Assembly (NCBI GenBank): GCA_017467225.1
Contig: JAFTSR010000192.1
Coordinates: 1-5,055 of the forward strand
Reading direction: 5' to 3'
Source of the DNA: Clostridia bacterium
Lineage (GTDB): Bacteria > Bacillota_A > Clostridia > Oscillospirales > CAG-272
DNA: 5,055 nucleotides
Positions 1-5,053 of this stretch are shown here, in pieces. The notes under the pieces were generated by a model. The model did no database searches and was not told the DNA's origin. It saw nothing but the letters and a program-made list of their open reading frames with translations. The first letter of the stretch is position 1. Each line of letters starts with the position of its first letter. The position numbers and the translations under genes are program-made.

Positions 1-1
1 G

Positions 2-229
2 CAGCAAGAAACCGTCCTTGCACAAGAGATCGCGCGTTGGGAATCCCGGACGCCGCTGTACTGCATGATCGCGCCGCGCAGCAGCATACGGCGGGTACGG
101 GAACTGATGCTGACGCTGCAGAGCTGTCGGCGCAGCGACTGCATCGCGGCGGCAGAGGTGACGCTGGCGCAGCTGAGAGATACCGTGGAGCAATTGAGAA
201 AGGACGCCTTGATGATTGTACCGCAGTAA
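2..229 (+). CDS. C-terminal fragment of a hypothetical protein, possibly DUF4363-like (5' end outside window)
   Basis: Reading from base 2, an uninterrupted 75-codon stretch ends in a double stop, TAA TAA (227-232). It reads like a real protein end, with amphipathic, helix-forming composition: one Trp early (W13, in EIARWESR) and later the segments AAAEVTLAQLRDTVEQLR and a short hydrophobic tail. The pattern of a Trp, a hydrophobic residue about ten positions on, an Ile-Arg-Arg-Val helix, then an Ala/Glu/Leu helix resembles the C-terminal half of DUF4363 proteins, small membrane-anchored proteins of Clostridia and Bacilli with no known function. That family match is from memory and is tentative. 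The N-terminus, where a membrane anchor would sit, is outside the window. The gene converges on the minus-strand genes; a hairpin lies 38 nt past its first stop. The ATG-started reading of another frame at 37-258 is less protein-like and was not chosen. Confidence 0.6.
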   Translation, partial: QQETVLAQEIARWESRTPLYCMIAPRSSIRRVRELMLTLQSCRRSDCIAAAEVTLAQLRDTVEQLRKDALMIVPQ

Positions 230-266
230 TAACCGCAAAAATCTCAAAAGCTTTTTGAAGGGGAGC

Positions 267-305
267 GCGAGGGGAAACTTTTTCTCCGAAAAAGTTTCCC
301 CTCGC
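267..305. repeat. Perfect 17-bp intergenic palindrome, possible bidirectional terminator
   Basis: The left arm (267-283, GCGAGGGGAAACTTTTT) and right arm (289-305) are exact reverse complements around a 5-nt loop, CTCCG. It sits between two convergent genes, where it could stop transcription from both sides. Neither strand has a run of T directly after the stem, so it is not a textbook intrinsic terminator. The preceding bases (246-263, AAAAGCTTTTTGAAGGGG) together with the GGGGAAACTTTTT core look like a dispersed palindromic repeat that I recall from Clostridia intergenic regions. Whether it is repeated elsewhere in this genome cannot be seen here. Confidence 0.65.
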
Positions 306-312
306 ATACATA

Positions 313-352
313 TATCCACTTAATTCTGCTTTTATCCACTTAATTCTGCTTT
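313..352. repeat. 20-bp perfect tandem duplication across the stop codon of the DUF6472-like gene
   Basis: Bases 313-332 and 333-352 are identical, each TATCCACTTAATTCTGCTTT. The second copy contains the TAA stop (342-340 on the minus strand) and the last codons of the small gene; the first copy lies just beyond the stop. It looks like a replication-slippage or end-joining duplication of the gene's tail. Because the gene stops within the copy next to its body, the extra copy does not change the protein. Confidence 0.9.
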
Positions 353-579
353 CTCACGCTCTTGTATTCGTCATAGAAGCGATAATACGGGCACCGCGCA
401 GTATTACGCGACAGAAAAGAAATCTGCTCGTCCTCGTCCAGATTGACGCCGCAAACGTAGGCGTCCTGCTCCTCGTCATAGTCGTAATAGACGCAGCTTT
501 CGCAATTGGTCGGGCGCTGCTCCTTTTGCTTTTTGACGGTAGACGGGCGCTTGTATTTTTCAAAATCCAGGCCGTCCAT
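340..579 (-). CDS. Small cysteine protein, DUF6472-like (79 aa)
   Basis: This is a 79-residue protein of unknown function. The first 25 residues are basic and polar (FEKYKRPSTVKKQKEQRP). A compact core follows with four cysteines: C26 and C29 as CESC, C43 in YVCGVNLDEDE, and C63 in ARCPYYRFYDEY. The segments YDYDEEQDAYVC, NLDEDE, FLS.NT..CPYYR and the VRKQ tail match what I recall of DUF6472, a short Clostridia family. The CxxC...C...C layout suggests a bound metal, probably zinc, but that is inference. The ATG at 579 was chosen because GGGAGG (587-592) lies 7 nt upstream and because it starts 2 nt after the coaD stop (TGA GC ATG). A longer reading back to 762 would overlap coaD almost fully and gives no recognisable protein. 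The tight coupling suggests co-expression with coaD. No signal peptide or membrane segment is seen, so it is likely cytoplasmic. Confidence 0.88.
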   Translation of the reverse strand: MDGLDFEKYKRPSTVKKQKEQRPTNCESCVYYDYDEEQDAYVCGVNLDEDEQISFLSRNTARCPYYRFYDEYKSVRKQN

Positions 580-581
580 GC

Positions 582-1130
582 TCACGCCTCCCTGCCCTTC
601 AGGATATCTGCAATTTCCGCAGCGACAGCCGCAGGCACCAGCGCATCCAAGGACTCGCCCTTCTCGATCGCCGCACGAACACGGGTCGAGCTGATCGCAT
701 CGTACCGTGCGTCGGCAGGCAGATAGACCGTTTCCGCGCGCGGATTGTGACCACGATTCCACAGTGCGTGCTTTTGCTCATACAGATAGTCATCCTCGTT
801 GCGTATACCCTTGACGATCACCGAGGCATCCACCGCATCGAACAGATCGATCAGGCGCGCCTTGGAGGCAATCACCCACACGTTGGGCAGATCATGACAG
901 GCCATCGCCACCAAGCGTTGCCGCTCCTCCATCGAAAAAAGATACGTTTTAACCGCCGCATCCGCAACGTAAGCACGCATGTCGTTGGTCATGACCGCCA
1001 CCACCACCTCGTCAAACATAGCCGAGGCGCGGCGACTGACATCCAAGTGTCCCAGCGTGACGGGATCAAAGCTGCCGGGGATGAGCGCGCGACAAGCGCG
1101 GCTTTTTTTGGTATTGCTTGCTCCGTTCAT
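582..1130 (-). CDS. coaD: Pantetheine-phosphate adenylyltransferase (CoaD)
   Basis: CoaD transfers AMP from ATP to 4'-phosphopantetheine, giving dephospho-CoA, the penultimate step of coenzyme A synthesis in the cytoplasm. The nucleotidyltransferase signature is clear: PGSFDPVTLGH (residues 18-28, with the T-x-G-H motif at 25-28), then LFSMEER (64-70), KGIR (107-110), YEQKHALWNR (117-126) and ISSTRV (146-151). By hand alignment to E. coli CoaD, H28 matches H18, K61 matches K42, R110 matches R91, and the usual Arg88 is a Lys (K107). At 182 residues it is longer than the usual ~160. There is a ~13-residue N-terminal extension before RALIPGSFDP and a ~9-residue insertion between VVVAV and K61. 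The ATG at 1130 is supported by AAAGGAG (1137-1143), 6 nt upstream, so the extension is probably real. The stop is 2 nt before the next gene. The family assignment is firm. Confidence 0.95.
   Translation of the reverse strand: MNGASNTKKSRACRALIPGSFDPVTLGHLDVSRRASAMFDEVVVAVMTNDMRAYVADAAVKTYLFSMEERQRLVAMACHDLPNVWVIASKARLIDLFDAVDASVIVKGIRNEDDYLYEQKHALWNRGHNPRAETVYLPADARYDAISSTRVRAAIEKGESLDALVPAAVAAEIADILKGREA
587..592 (-). promoter_or_regulatory. Ribosome binding site GGGAGG fixing the start of the DUF6472-like gene
   Basis: GGGAGG on the minus strand lies inside the last codons of coaD and is 7 nt from the ATG at 579. The in-frame GTG at 585 would be only 1 nt away, so it is an unlikely start. 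The placement implies translational coupling with coaD. Confidence 0.75.
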
Positions 1131-1136
1131 GGCGTT

Positions 1137-1143
1137 CTCCTTT
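1137..1143 (-). promoter_or_regulatory. Ribosome binding site AAAGGAG for coaD
   Basis: AAAGGAG lies 6 nt upstream of the ATG at 1130. It supports the extended N-terminus of CoaD over a later start nearer the conserved PGSFDP motif. Confidence 0.8.
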
Positions 1144-1167
1144 GGTTCAAAATATTCTTACCCGCGC

Positions 1168-1262
1168 GTCATCTTGAGCGGAGCCCGCTCAGACCCCACC
1201 TCGCTTTGCTCGGTGCTGCTGCGCAGTTCGACTCCGCGCACTTGCGCTTCGCTCAGGGTGAC
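1168..1262. repeat. Inverted-repeat element with GTCAtcTTGAGCG / CGCTCAgggTGAC ends
   Basis: The ends at 1168-1180 and 1250-1262 are reverse complements at 11 of 13 positions. The two differences are G-U pairs in plus-strand RNA, and the pairing extends 3 bp inward (1181-1183 with 1247-1249). The interior is itself structured: GAGCGG-AGC-CCGCTC (1176-1190) is a short hairpin, and GTTCGACTCCGCGCACTTGCGCTTCGCTCAGG resembles the TTCGACTTCGCTCAGGATGAC style of dispersed repeat seen in many gut bacteria. It has no coding potential that looks real. It is probably a small non-coding dispersed repeat (MITE-like), which is inference without a genome copy count. Confidence 0.6.
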
Positions 1263-1286
1263 TCGTTTCAGCTGAGCTGAAACGAG
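1262..1286. repeat. Perfect 12-bp palindrome CTCGTTTCAGCT-g-AGCTGAAACGAG
   Basis: Arms at 1262-1273 and 1275-1286 are exact reverse complements around a single central G (1274). As RNA it would fold as an 11-bp stem with a UGA loop. It directly abuts the inverted-repeat element to its left, sharing base 1262. No T-run follows on either strand, so a terminator role is unproven. Confidence 0.75.
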
Positions 1287-1310
1287 CGGGCACAGTCGAA
1301 ACCCGTAGGG

Positions 1311-1347
1311 CGACCGCTTGCTTCGGTACAGCCGGAGCAAGCGGTCG
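1311..1347. repeat. 16-bp hairpin downstream of rsmD
   Basis: The left arm at 1311-1326 (CGACCGCTTGCTTCGG) pairs with the right arm at 1332-1347 with one mismatch, which is a G-U pair in plus-strand RNA, around a 5-nt loop (1327-1331). Together with the preceding ACCCGTAGGG it resembles the GTAGGGCGACC type of intergenic palindrome. It begins 23 nt after the rsmD stop and could act as its transcript end, but the downstream minus-strand sequence (CCCTACGGG) lacks a T-run. Confidence 0.65.
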
Positions 1348-1370
1348 GATCTCGCGGCCATGAAAACATA

Positions 1371-1940
1371 TTATTCCTGCTCTATCGCGCCATATTCCAG
1401 CACGGTCACGTGCGCCACACCGTACCTGGCCACCTTGCGCACCGAAAAATGCGCCGACAGCGACGGATCAGCCTCAAAAATATCCGCTTCCTCGCTCTCA
1501 CAAACGATCAGCGCGCCGCTTGCGATCGCGCCTGCCGAAAGCAAGGTTCGCAGCGCAGGACAAACCAGCCGCTGCGCGTAAGGCGGATCCAGAAAAATCA
1601 AATCAAACTGCGCGCCGCTAAGCATGCCGACACACACGGCATAATCCGCCTGCAAGAGGCGGCAGCGATCCGCCATGTGCGTTTTTTCCACGTTTTTGCG
1701 GATCACAGCAGCAGCTAAGGCCGACGCATCGCACAGCACAGCATCCGACGCGCCGCGGCTGAGTGCCTCCAGCGCCAACTGTCCCGAGCCGGCGAACAAA
1801 TCCAGCACGCGTCTGCCCTGCAGCTCGAACTGCAGCATGGAGAACACGGCCTCCTTGGCACGCTCCGAGGTCGGGCGCGTGCTCTCCCCCGGCAGCGTTT
1901 CCAGCTTGGTTCCCCTGGCGCTGCCGGCGATAATCCGCAT
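1371..1940 (-). CDS. rsmD: 16S rRNA (guanine(966)-N2)-methyltransferase RsmD
   Basis: RsmD uses S-adenosylmethionine to methylate N2 of G966 in 16S rRNA within the small ribosomal subunit. The protein opens with the family-typical MRIIAGSARGTKL, followed by RPTSERAKEAVFSML (residues 22-36). The SAM-binding motif I is VLDLFAGSGQLALEAL (45-60), and the catalytic DPPY motif is at 118-121 within FDLIFLDPPY. With 189 residues it has the usual length. The ATG at 1940 was chosen because it gives the conserved MRIIAG start and shares its A with the upstream TGA stop (TGATG). A GTG at 1943 is 6 nt from GGAGG (1950-1954), while the ATG is 9 nt from it, so a one-residue-longer start at 1943 is equally possible. 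The overlap indicates translational coupling with the phosphorylase-ASCH gene. Acidic residue D71 ends the second strand (VLCDAS) where SAM ribose is normally bound. Confidence 0.95.
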   Translation of the reverse strand: MRIIAGSARGTKLETLPGESTRPTSERAKEAVFSMLQFELQGRRVLDLFAGSGQLALEALSRGASDAVLCDASALAAAVIRKNVEKTHMADRCRLLQADYAVCVGMLSGAQFDLIFLDPPYAQRLVCPALRTLLSAGAIASGALIVCESEEADIFEADPSLSAHFSVRKVARYGVAHVTVLEYGAIEQE

Positions 1941-3070
1941 CACGGCGTGCCTCCGGGCAGAAGCGACACGCGAATACCGACCACACCCAGCTCTCTCTCT
2001 CGGGAGAGCGTATAAATCTGACGCATTTCGCTGATAAATTCCTTGCGTGTCTTCCCCGCAAAGCCCAGCTCCTCGGGAGTGACGCGCTCGTAAAGCTCTC
2101 CAAAGCTGTCCGCGGCAATGATCTCACATACGCGCGCCTTAAAATACGCGCCGTTGGTCTTCTGGAACTGAATGACGTCACCCACGCGAATATTGCGGCG
2201 CTTTTCGTCCATGCAGCGCACCTCGATCTCCTTCTCGCCGTGGCGGAAGGCCTCGAAATACGGGCTTTGGATCTCCATGGTGTGCATGACCTTATCCTCA
2301 CTGCGACAGAGCACCTCAAGTGCCAAGAGGAATGCACGCTTGCGTGCGGCCTCATGATCCTCCGGGTACATTTCGTCGTGCGGCGTGCCGGGCAACAGCA
2401 GCGGCTCTCCGGCATACAAAATGGCACCGTAGCCCTTTTGTCTGCATTGCGCAACAGCAGCCACAGCAGCGCACTGCATCTCGATAATGCGACAGCCCTC
2501 GCTCTTGCGGTACTCGACCATCTCATAAGACGCGCGGTAGGGCGCATCGGTCGTCCAGGTAATGCACTTGGCGTACGGAATGGAGCGCTGCATCATAATG
2601 CTGCGCGCCTTGCTCACGTACTTATCCTGCATATCAATGTAACGGGAGGCGGGAACGTAATGGTACGACGCGCCCTCGGCACGCAGCGCGCGTACGGGAA
2701 TAACCATGGTGCCGCCCTCAAGCTCCGGGTCAAGCACGTCACACGTGCCGCAGGACATGATGGTCTGCGCACCGTGACCGTACAGGAAATCCGCCTGTCT
2801 TGCGGCAGCGGAGGCACCGTGGCAGCCCAGCGTTGCACATACCTCGAAGCCCTCCACCTGTGCCAGATAGATGGGATAATCCTCAGACTCCGTGCTGTAA
2901 AGCTCGACCTGCTCACCGTCGTAGCGCTCGACAAACGCCTCCAAAAGGTCCTCAAAATACGTGACAAGGCACAAGCGCGGCAGCGTTTTTTCCGCCGTTT
3001 CGGGATTTTGATACAGTCGTCCGTCGGTGCAGAACTCCAGAAGCGGACAGTCGTTGCGTGAGATTGCCAT
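1940..3070 (-). CDS. Nucleoside phosphorylase-like domain fused to a C-terminal ASCH domain
   Basis: This is a 376-residue two-domain protein. Residues ~30-255 read as a purine/uridine phosphorylase-fold domain: LVTYF (35-39), SCGTCDVLDPELEGG (106-120), EGASYHY (132-138), TWTTDAPYR (171-179) and the VEMEA-like segment IIEMQC (195-200). Such enzymes split nucleosides with phosphate into base and pentose-1-phosphate. Residues ~263-368 read as an ASCH domain, a PUA-like fold thought to bind RNA or nucleotides: FEAFRHGEKEIEVR (272-285), VGDVIQF (296-302) and GVVGIRV (362-368). Two active-site positions differ from E. coli PNP by hand alignment: the phosphate-binding Arg87 falls on S106, and the ribose-binding Glu181 falls on Q199. 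The first may be general to this subfamily. Substrate is therefore unknown, and hydrolysis instead of phosphorolysis is possible. AAAGGAG (3079-3085) lies 8 nt before the ATG. The gene starts 26 nt after uvrC and overlaps rsmD. No signal peptide is seen; likely cytoplasmic. Confidence 0.85.
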   Translation of the reverse strand: MAISRNDCPLLEFCTDGRLYQNPETAEKTLPRLCLVTYFEDLLEAFVERYDGEQVELYSTESEDYPIYLAQVEGFEVCATLGCHGASAAARQADFLYGHGAQTIMSCGTCDVLDPELEGGTMVIPVRALRAEGASYHYVPASRYIDMQDKYVSKARSIMMQRSIPYAKCITWTTDAPYRASYEMVEYRKSEGCRIIEMQCAAVAAVAQCRQKGYGAILYAGEPLLLPGTPHDEMYPEDHEAARKRAFLLALEVLCRSEDKVMHTMEIQSPYFEAFRHGEKEIEVRCMDEKRRNIRVGDVIQFQKTNGAYFKARVCEIIAADSFGELYERVTPEELGFAGKTRKEFISEMRQIYTLSRERELGVVGIRVSLLPGGTP

Positions 3071-3096
3071 AATGTTTTCTCCTTTATTTTTGGTCG

Positions 3097-4950
3097 TTAA
3101 TCCTCATGAAAATACTGATAAATAGCCTGCGCATCCTTGGGAGAAATGCCGCTCGCCGTGGCCAGCATACCGACCTCTGCCTCGCGGATGGCGCGCAGCG
3201 TGCCGAAATGCTTGAGCAGCGCCTTGGCTTTGACCGGACCGATGCCGGGAATTTTCTCCAGGGACGAGGTCTTGAGCGTTTTTCGCTTGGCACCCTCCAT
3301 ACGGGAAACGGTAAAGCGGTGAACCTCCTCCTGGATGCGGTAGAGCAGCATAAACACCGCCTGCTCGCGGGAGATATTGATCTCCTCGGTCTCGGTGCAC
3401 AGCGCACGCGTTTTATGATAGTCGTCCTTGACCATGCCAAAAACGGGAATATCCAGATTCATCTCGCGCAGCAGCTCGCTCACCACGCCAACGTGGCCGC
3501 GACCGCCGTCCAGCAAAATGAGGTCAGGCCGCTCGGCGAAGCCACCGTCCTCATCGCTCAGATGCGACAGTCGCCGCGAGAGTGCCTCGCGCATGCTGGC
3601 ATAGTCGTCGGTCGTTCCCTGCACGGTGCGGATGTGGAAGGTGCGATAATCCGAACGGTAGAATTTGCCGTCATGCAAAACGATCATACCCGCCGTCAGA
3701 TGCTCACTGCCAAGGTTGGAGATATCATAAGCCTCTATGCGTGCAGGCGCGGCATCCAGGCCGCAAAGCTGTGCCAGTCGCTGCAGCACGCCGTCGTCAC
3801 GCTTCAGGCTTTCGGCATAACGGACGGCACTTTGCTTGGCATTTTTCGCTACCGTGTCGCACAGCGTGCGCAGATCTCCGCGCACGGGCACGTGCACCTT
3901 GACCTTGCGCCCGGCCAGCGTGGACAGGTATTCGGCCAGCAGCGCCTGATCCTCCTCTTCCGGTGCAAAGGACAAGAGAACCGTCGGCGGCAAATGCGTG
4001 CGCAGGCGATAATGCTCGCACAGGAAGGAAACAACGTCGCTCTCATCGGCGATCTGCTCTCTGCCGAAGTGGAAATCGGTTTTATCGGTCAGGACGCCGC
4101 CGCGGATATAAAACACCGAAATGCAGCTGCCCAGATCGTCGCTGTAGAGACCGACAACGTCCTGCTCGGTATCGGGCGATGCCACCACCGTTTGCTTTTG
4201 CCGCAATGCGTCAAGCGCGCGCATGGTATCACGGCAACGTGCCGCGGCCTCATAGCGCTCCTCCTCAGCATAGGCGAGCATCTGCTCCTCGACCTGCTTG
4301 CGCACCGCCGCGACGTTGCCCTGCAGAATGTGTGCCGCCGCATCGATCAGCTCGGCGTATTCCTCCGGCGTGACACCGCCGGTACAAACGCCGCAGCAGC
4401 GTCCCATCTGGGCGTACAGGCAAGGGCGCTCCTTGCCGATATCGCGCGGAAATTTGCGATGGCAAGAGGGCAGGCGCAGCGTTTTTTGCAGCATATCCAG
4501 CACGGAATAGACCGTAGAGGTTCCGGAATAGGGGCCAAAGTAGCGACCCTTATCGGCGCTGCGCTTACGGGTCATGATCAAAGAAGGGTACTCCCCCTCG
4601 GTGATCTTGATATAGGGATAGGACTTGGCGTCCTTCAATTTGATATTATAGCGTGGCGTGTACTGTTTGATCAGCGTATTTTCCAGCGTCAGCGCCTCGA
4701 TCTCGGTTTTGCACACGAAGTAATCGAAATTGGCGACCGCACGCACCATGCGCTCGGTCTTGATGCTCTTTTCGCTATTCTGAAAATATTGCGAAACGCG
4801 GTTTTTCAGTTTACGGGACTTGCCGACGTAAATGACCTGTCCCGTGCGATCACGCATCAGATAAACGCCCGGGCAAAGCGGTAGCGCGTTGGCTTGCTCC
4901 AGAAGCTGCGCACGGCTCAGCGCGGCGCTCTCGCTTGGTGTATCCGTCAT
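3097..4950 (-). CDS. uvrC: Excinuclease ABC subunit C (UvrC)
   Basis: UvrC makes both incisions around a lesion in UvrABC nucleotide excision repair. It is full length (617 aa) with all family domains. The N-terminal GIY-YIG nuclease for the 3' cut shows GVY (28-30), VIYVGKS (39-45) and E90 in LTLENTLIK. A cysteine cluster at C163, C177, C185 and C189 matches the spacing style of the proposed 4Fe-4S ligands of E. coli UvrC (C186 is an extra Cys). The UVR motif that binds UvrB lies at ~221-249 (YAEEERYEAAARCRD). The RNase H-like domain for the 5' cut has D409 (YDISN), D481 (LLDGGRGH) and H544 (EEVHRF) as the likely D-D-H catalytic triad. Helix-hairpin-helix DNA-binding repeats follow at ~562-617 (LEKIPGIGPVKAKALLKHFG). 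The ATG at 4950 is preceded by AAAGGAGG with 7-nt spacing. It is the first gene of the minus-strand run inside the window. Confidence 0.98.
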   Translation of the reverse strand: MTDTPSESAALSRAQLLEQANALPLCPGVYLMRDRTGQVIYVGKSRKLKNRVSQYFQNSEKSIKTERMVRAVANFDYFVCKTEIEALTLENTLIKQYTPRYNIKLKDAKSYPYIKITEGEYPSLIMTRKRSADKGRYFGPYSGTSTVYSVLDMLQKTLRLPSCHRKFPRDIGKERPCLYAQMGRCCGVCTGGVTPEEYAELIDAAAHILQGNVAAVRKQVEEQMLAYAEEERYEAAARCRDTMRALDALRQKQTVVASPDTEQDVVGLYSDDLGSCISVFYIRGGVLTDKTDFHFGREQIADESDVVSFLCEHYRLRTHLPPTVLLSFAPEEEDQALLAEYLSTLAGRKVKVHVPVRGDLRTLCDTVAKNAKQSAVRYAESLKRDDGVLQRLAQLCGLDAAPARIEAYDISNLGSEHLTAGMIVLHDGKFYRSDYRTFHIRTVQGTTDDYASMREALSRRLSHLSDEDGGFAERPDLILLDGGRGHVGVVSELLREMNLDIPVFGMVKDDYHKTRALCTETEEINISREQAVFMLLYRIQEEVHRFTVSRMEGAKRKTLKTSSLEKIPGIGPVKAKALLKHFGTLRAIREAEVGMLATASGISPKDAQAIYQYFHED

Positions 4951-4957
4951 GGCTGTC

Positions 4958-4965
4958 CCTCCTTT
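4958..4965 (-). promoter_or_regulatory. Ribosome binding site AAAGGAGG for uvrC
   Basis: AAAGGAGG lies 7 nt upstream of the uvrC ATG at 4950, a near-perfect match to the 16S rRNA tail. It confirms the start, ahead of other in-frame candidates. Confidence 0.85.
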
Positions 4966-4994
4966 CGTGTGGGTGTGGGGGGGTTAGATGGTGC

Positions 4995-5007
4995 GAACAT
5001 AGCGTTC
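4995..5007. promoter_or_regulatory. GAAC-N5-GTTC dyad upstream of uvrC, SOS-box-like but mis-spaced
   Basis: GAAC (4995-4998) and GTTC (5004-5007) form a dyad 45 nt upstream of the uvrC start. The Gram-positive LexA (DinR) site is GAAC-N4-GTTC, often with a flanking CG; here a C precedes GAAC, but the spacer is 5 nt. On the minus strand TATGTT (5001-4996) inside the dyad could serve as a -10 box, although no good -35 is seen. Only the 4-bp arms are symmetric, so chance is a real explanation. Confidence 0.2.
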
Positions 5008-5031
5008 TAACTGTAATTGGTTTATTGTTCA

Positions 5032-5053
5032 TTTTTTGGCACGCGCCAAAAAA
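5032..5053. repeat. T/A-flanked hairpin at the right edge
   Basis: TTTTTTGGC (5032-5040) and GCCAAAAAA (5045-5053) are perfect 9-bp arms around ACGC. The T-run precedes and the A-run follows the GC core on both strands, which is the reverse of an intrinsic terminator. The window ends in the A-run, so any larger element it belongs to cannot be judged. Confidence 0.6.

Noticed and set aside
340..762. A 140-residue version of the DUF6472-like protein
   Set aside because: The first 61 residues overlap coaD in another frame and look random, while the ATG at 579 has a good ribosome site and begins the recognisable protein.
747..1280. A 177-codon plus-strand frame opposite coaD
   Set aside because: It is antisense to coaD and runs on into the repeat block; the sequence shows no family motif.
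1158..1361. A 67-codon minus-strand frame in the rsmD-coaD gap
   Set aside because: It is a translation of the palindromic repeats, with no ribosome site. Similar spurious peptides arise wherever this kind of repeat occurs.
1618..2547. A 309-codon minus-strand frame across the end of the phosphorylase-ASCH gene and the start of rsmD
   Set aside because: It is out of frame with both real genes, extremely Arg/Ala/Ser-rich, and carries no domain; both overlapped genes have clear motifs.
2240..3061. A 273-codon open frame on the plus strand, opposite the phosphorylase-ASCH gene
   Set aside because: It is a shadow of a recognisable gene, rich in Arg, His and Leu, with no ribosome site or motif noticed.
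3106..4884. A 592-codon open frame on the plus strand, opposite uvrC
   Set aside because: It lies fully antisense to a complete, well-recognised uvrC and shows no family motif. Long antisense frames are expected from the base bias of G+C-rich coding sequence.
4850..5032. A 60-codon minus-strand frame that begins upstream of uvrC, considered as a leader peptide
   Set aside because: It overlaps the uvrC ribosome site and first codons out of frame, lacks its own ribosome site and shows no attenuator-like codon run.
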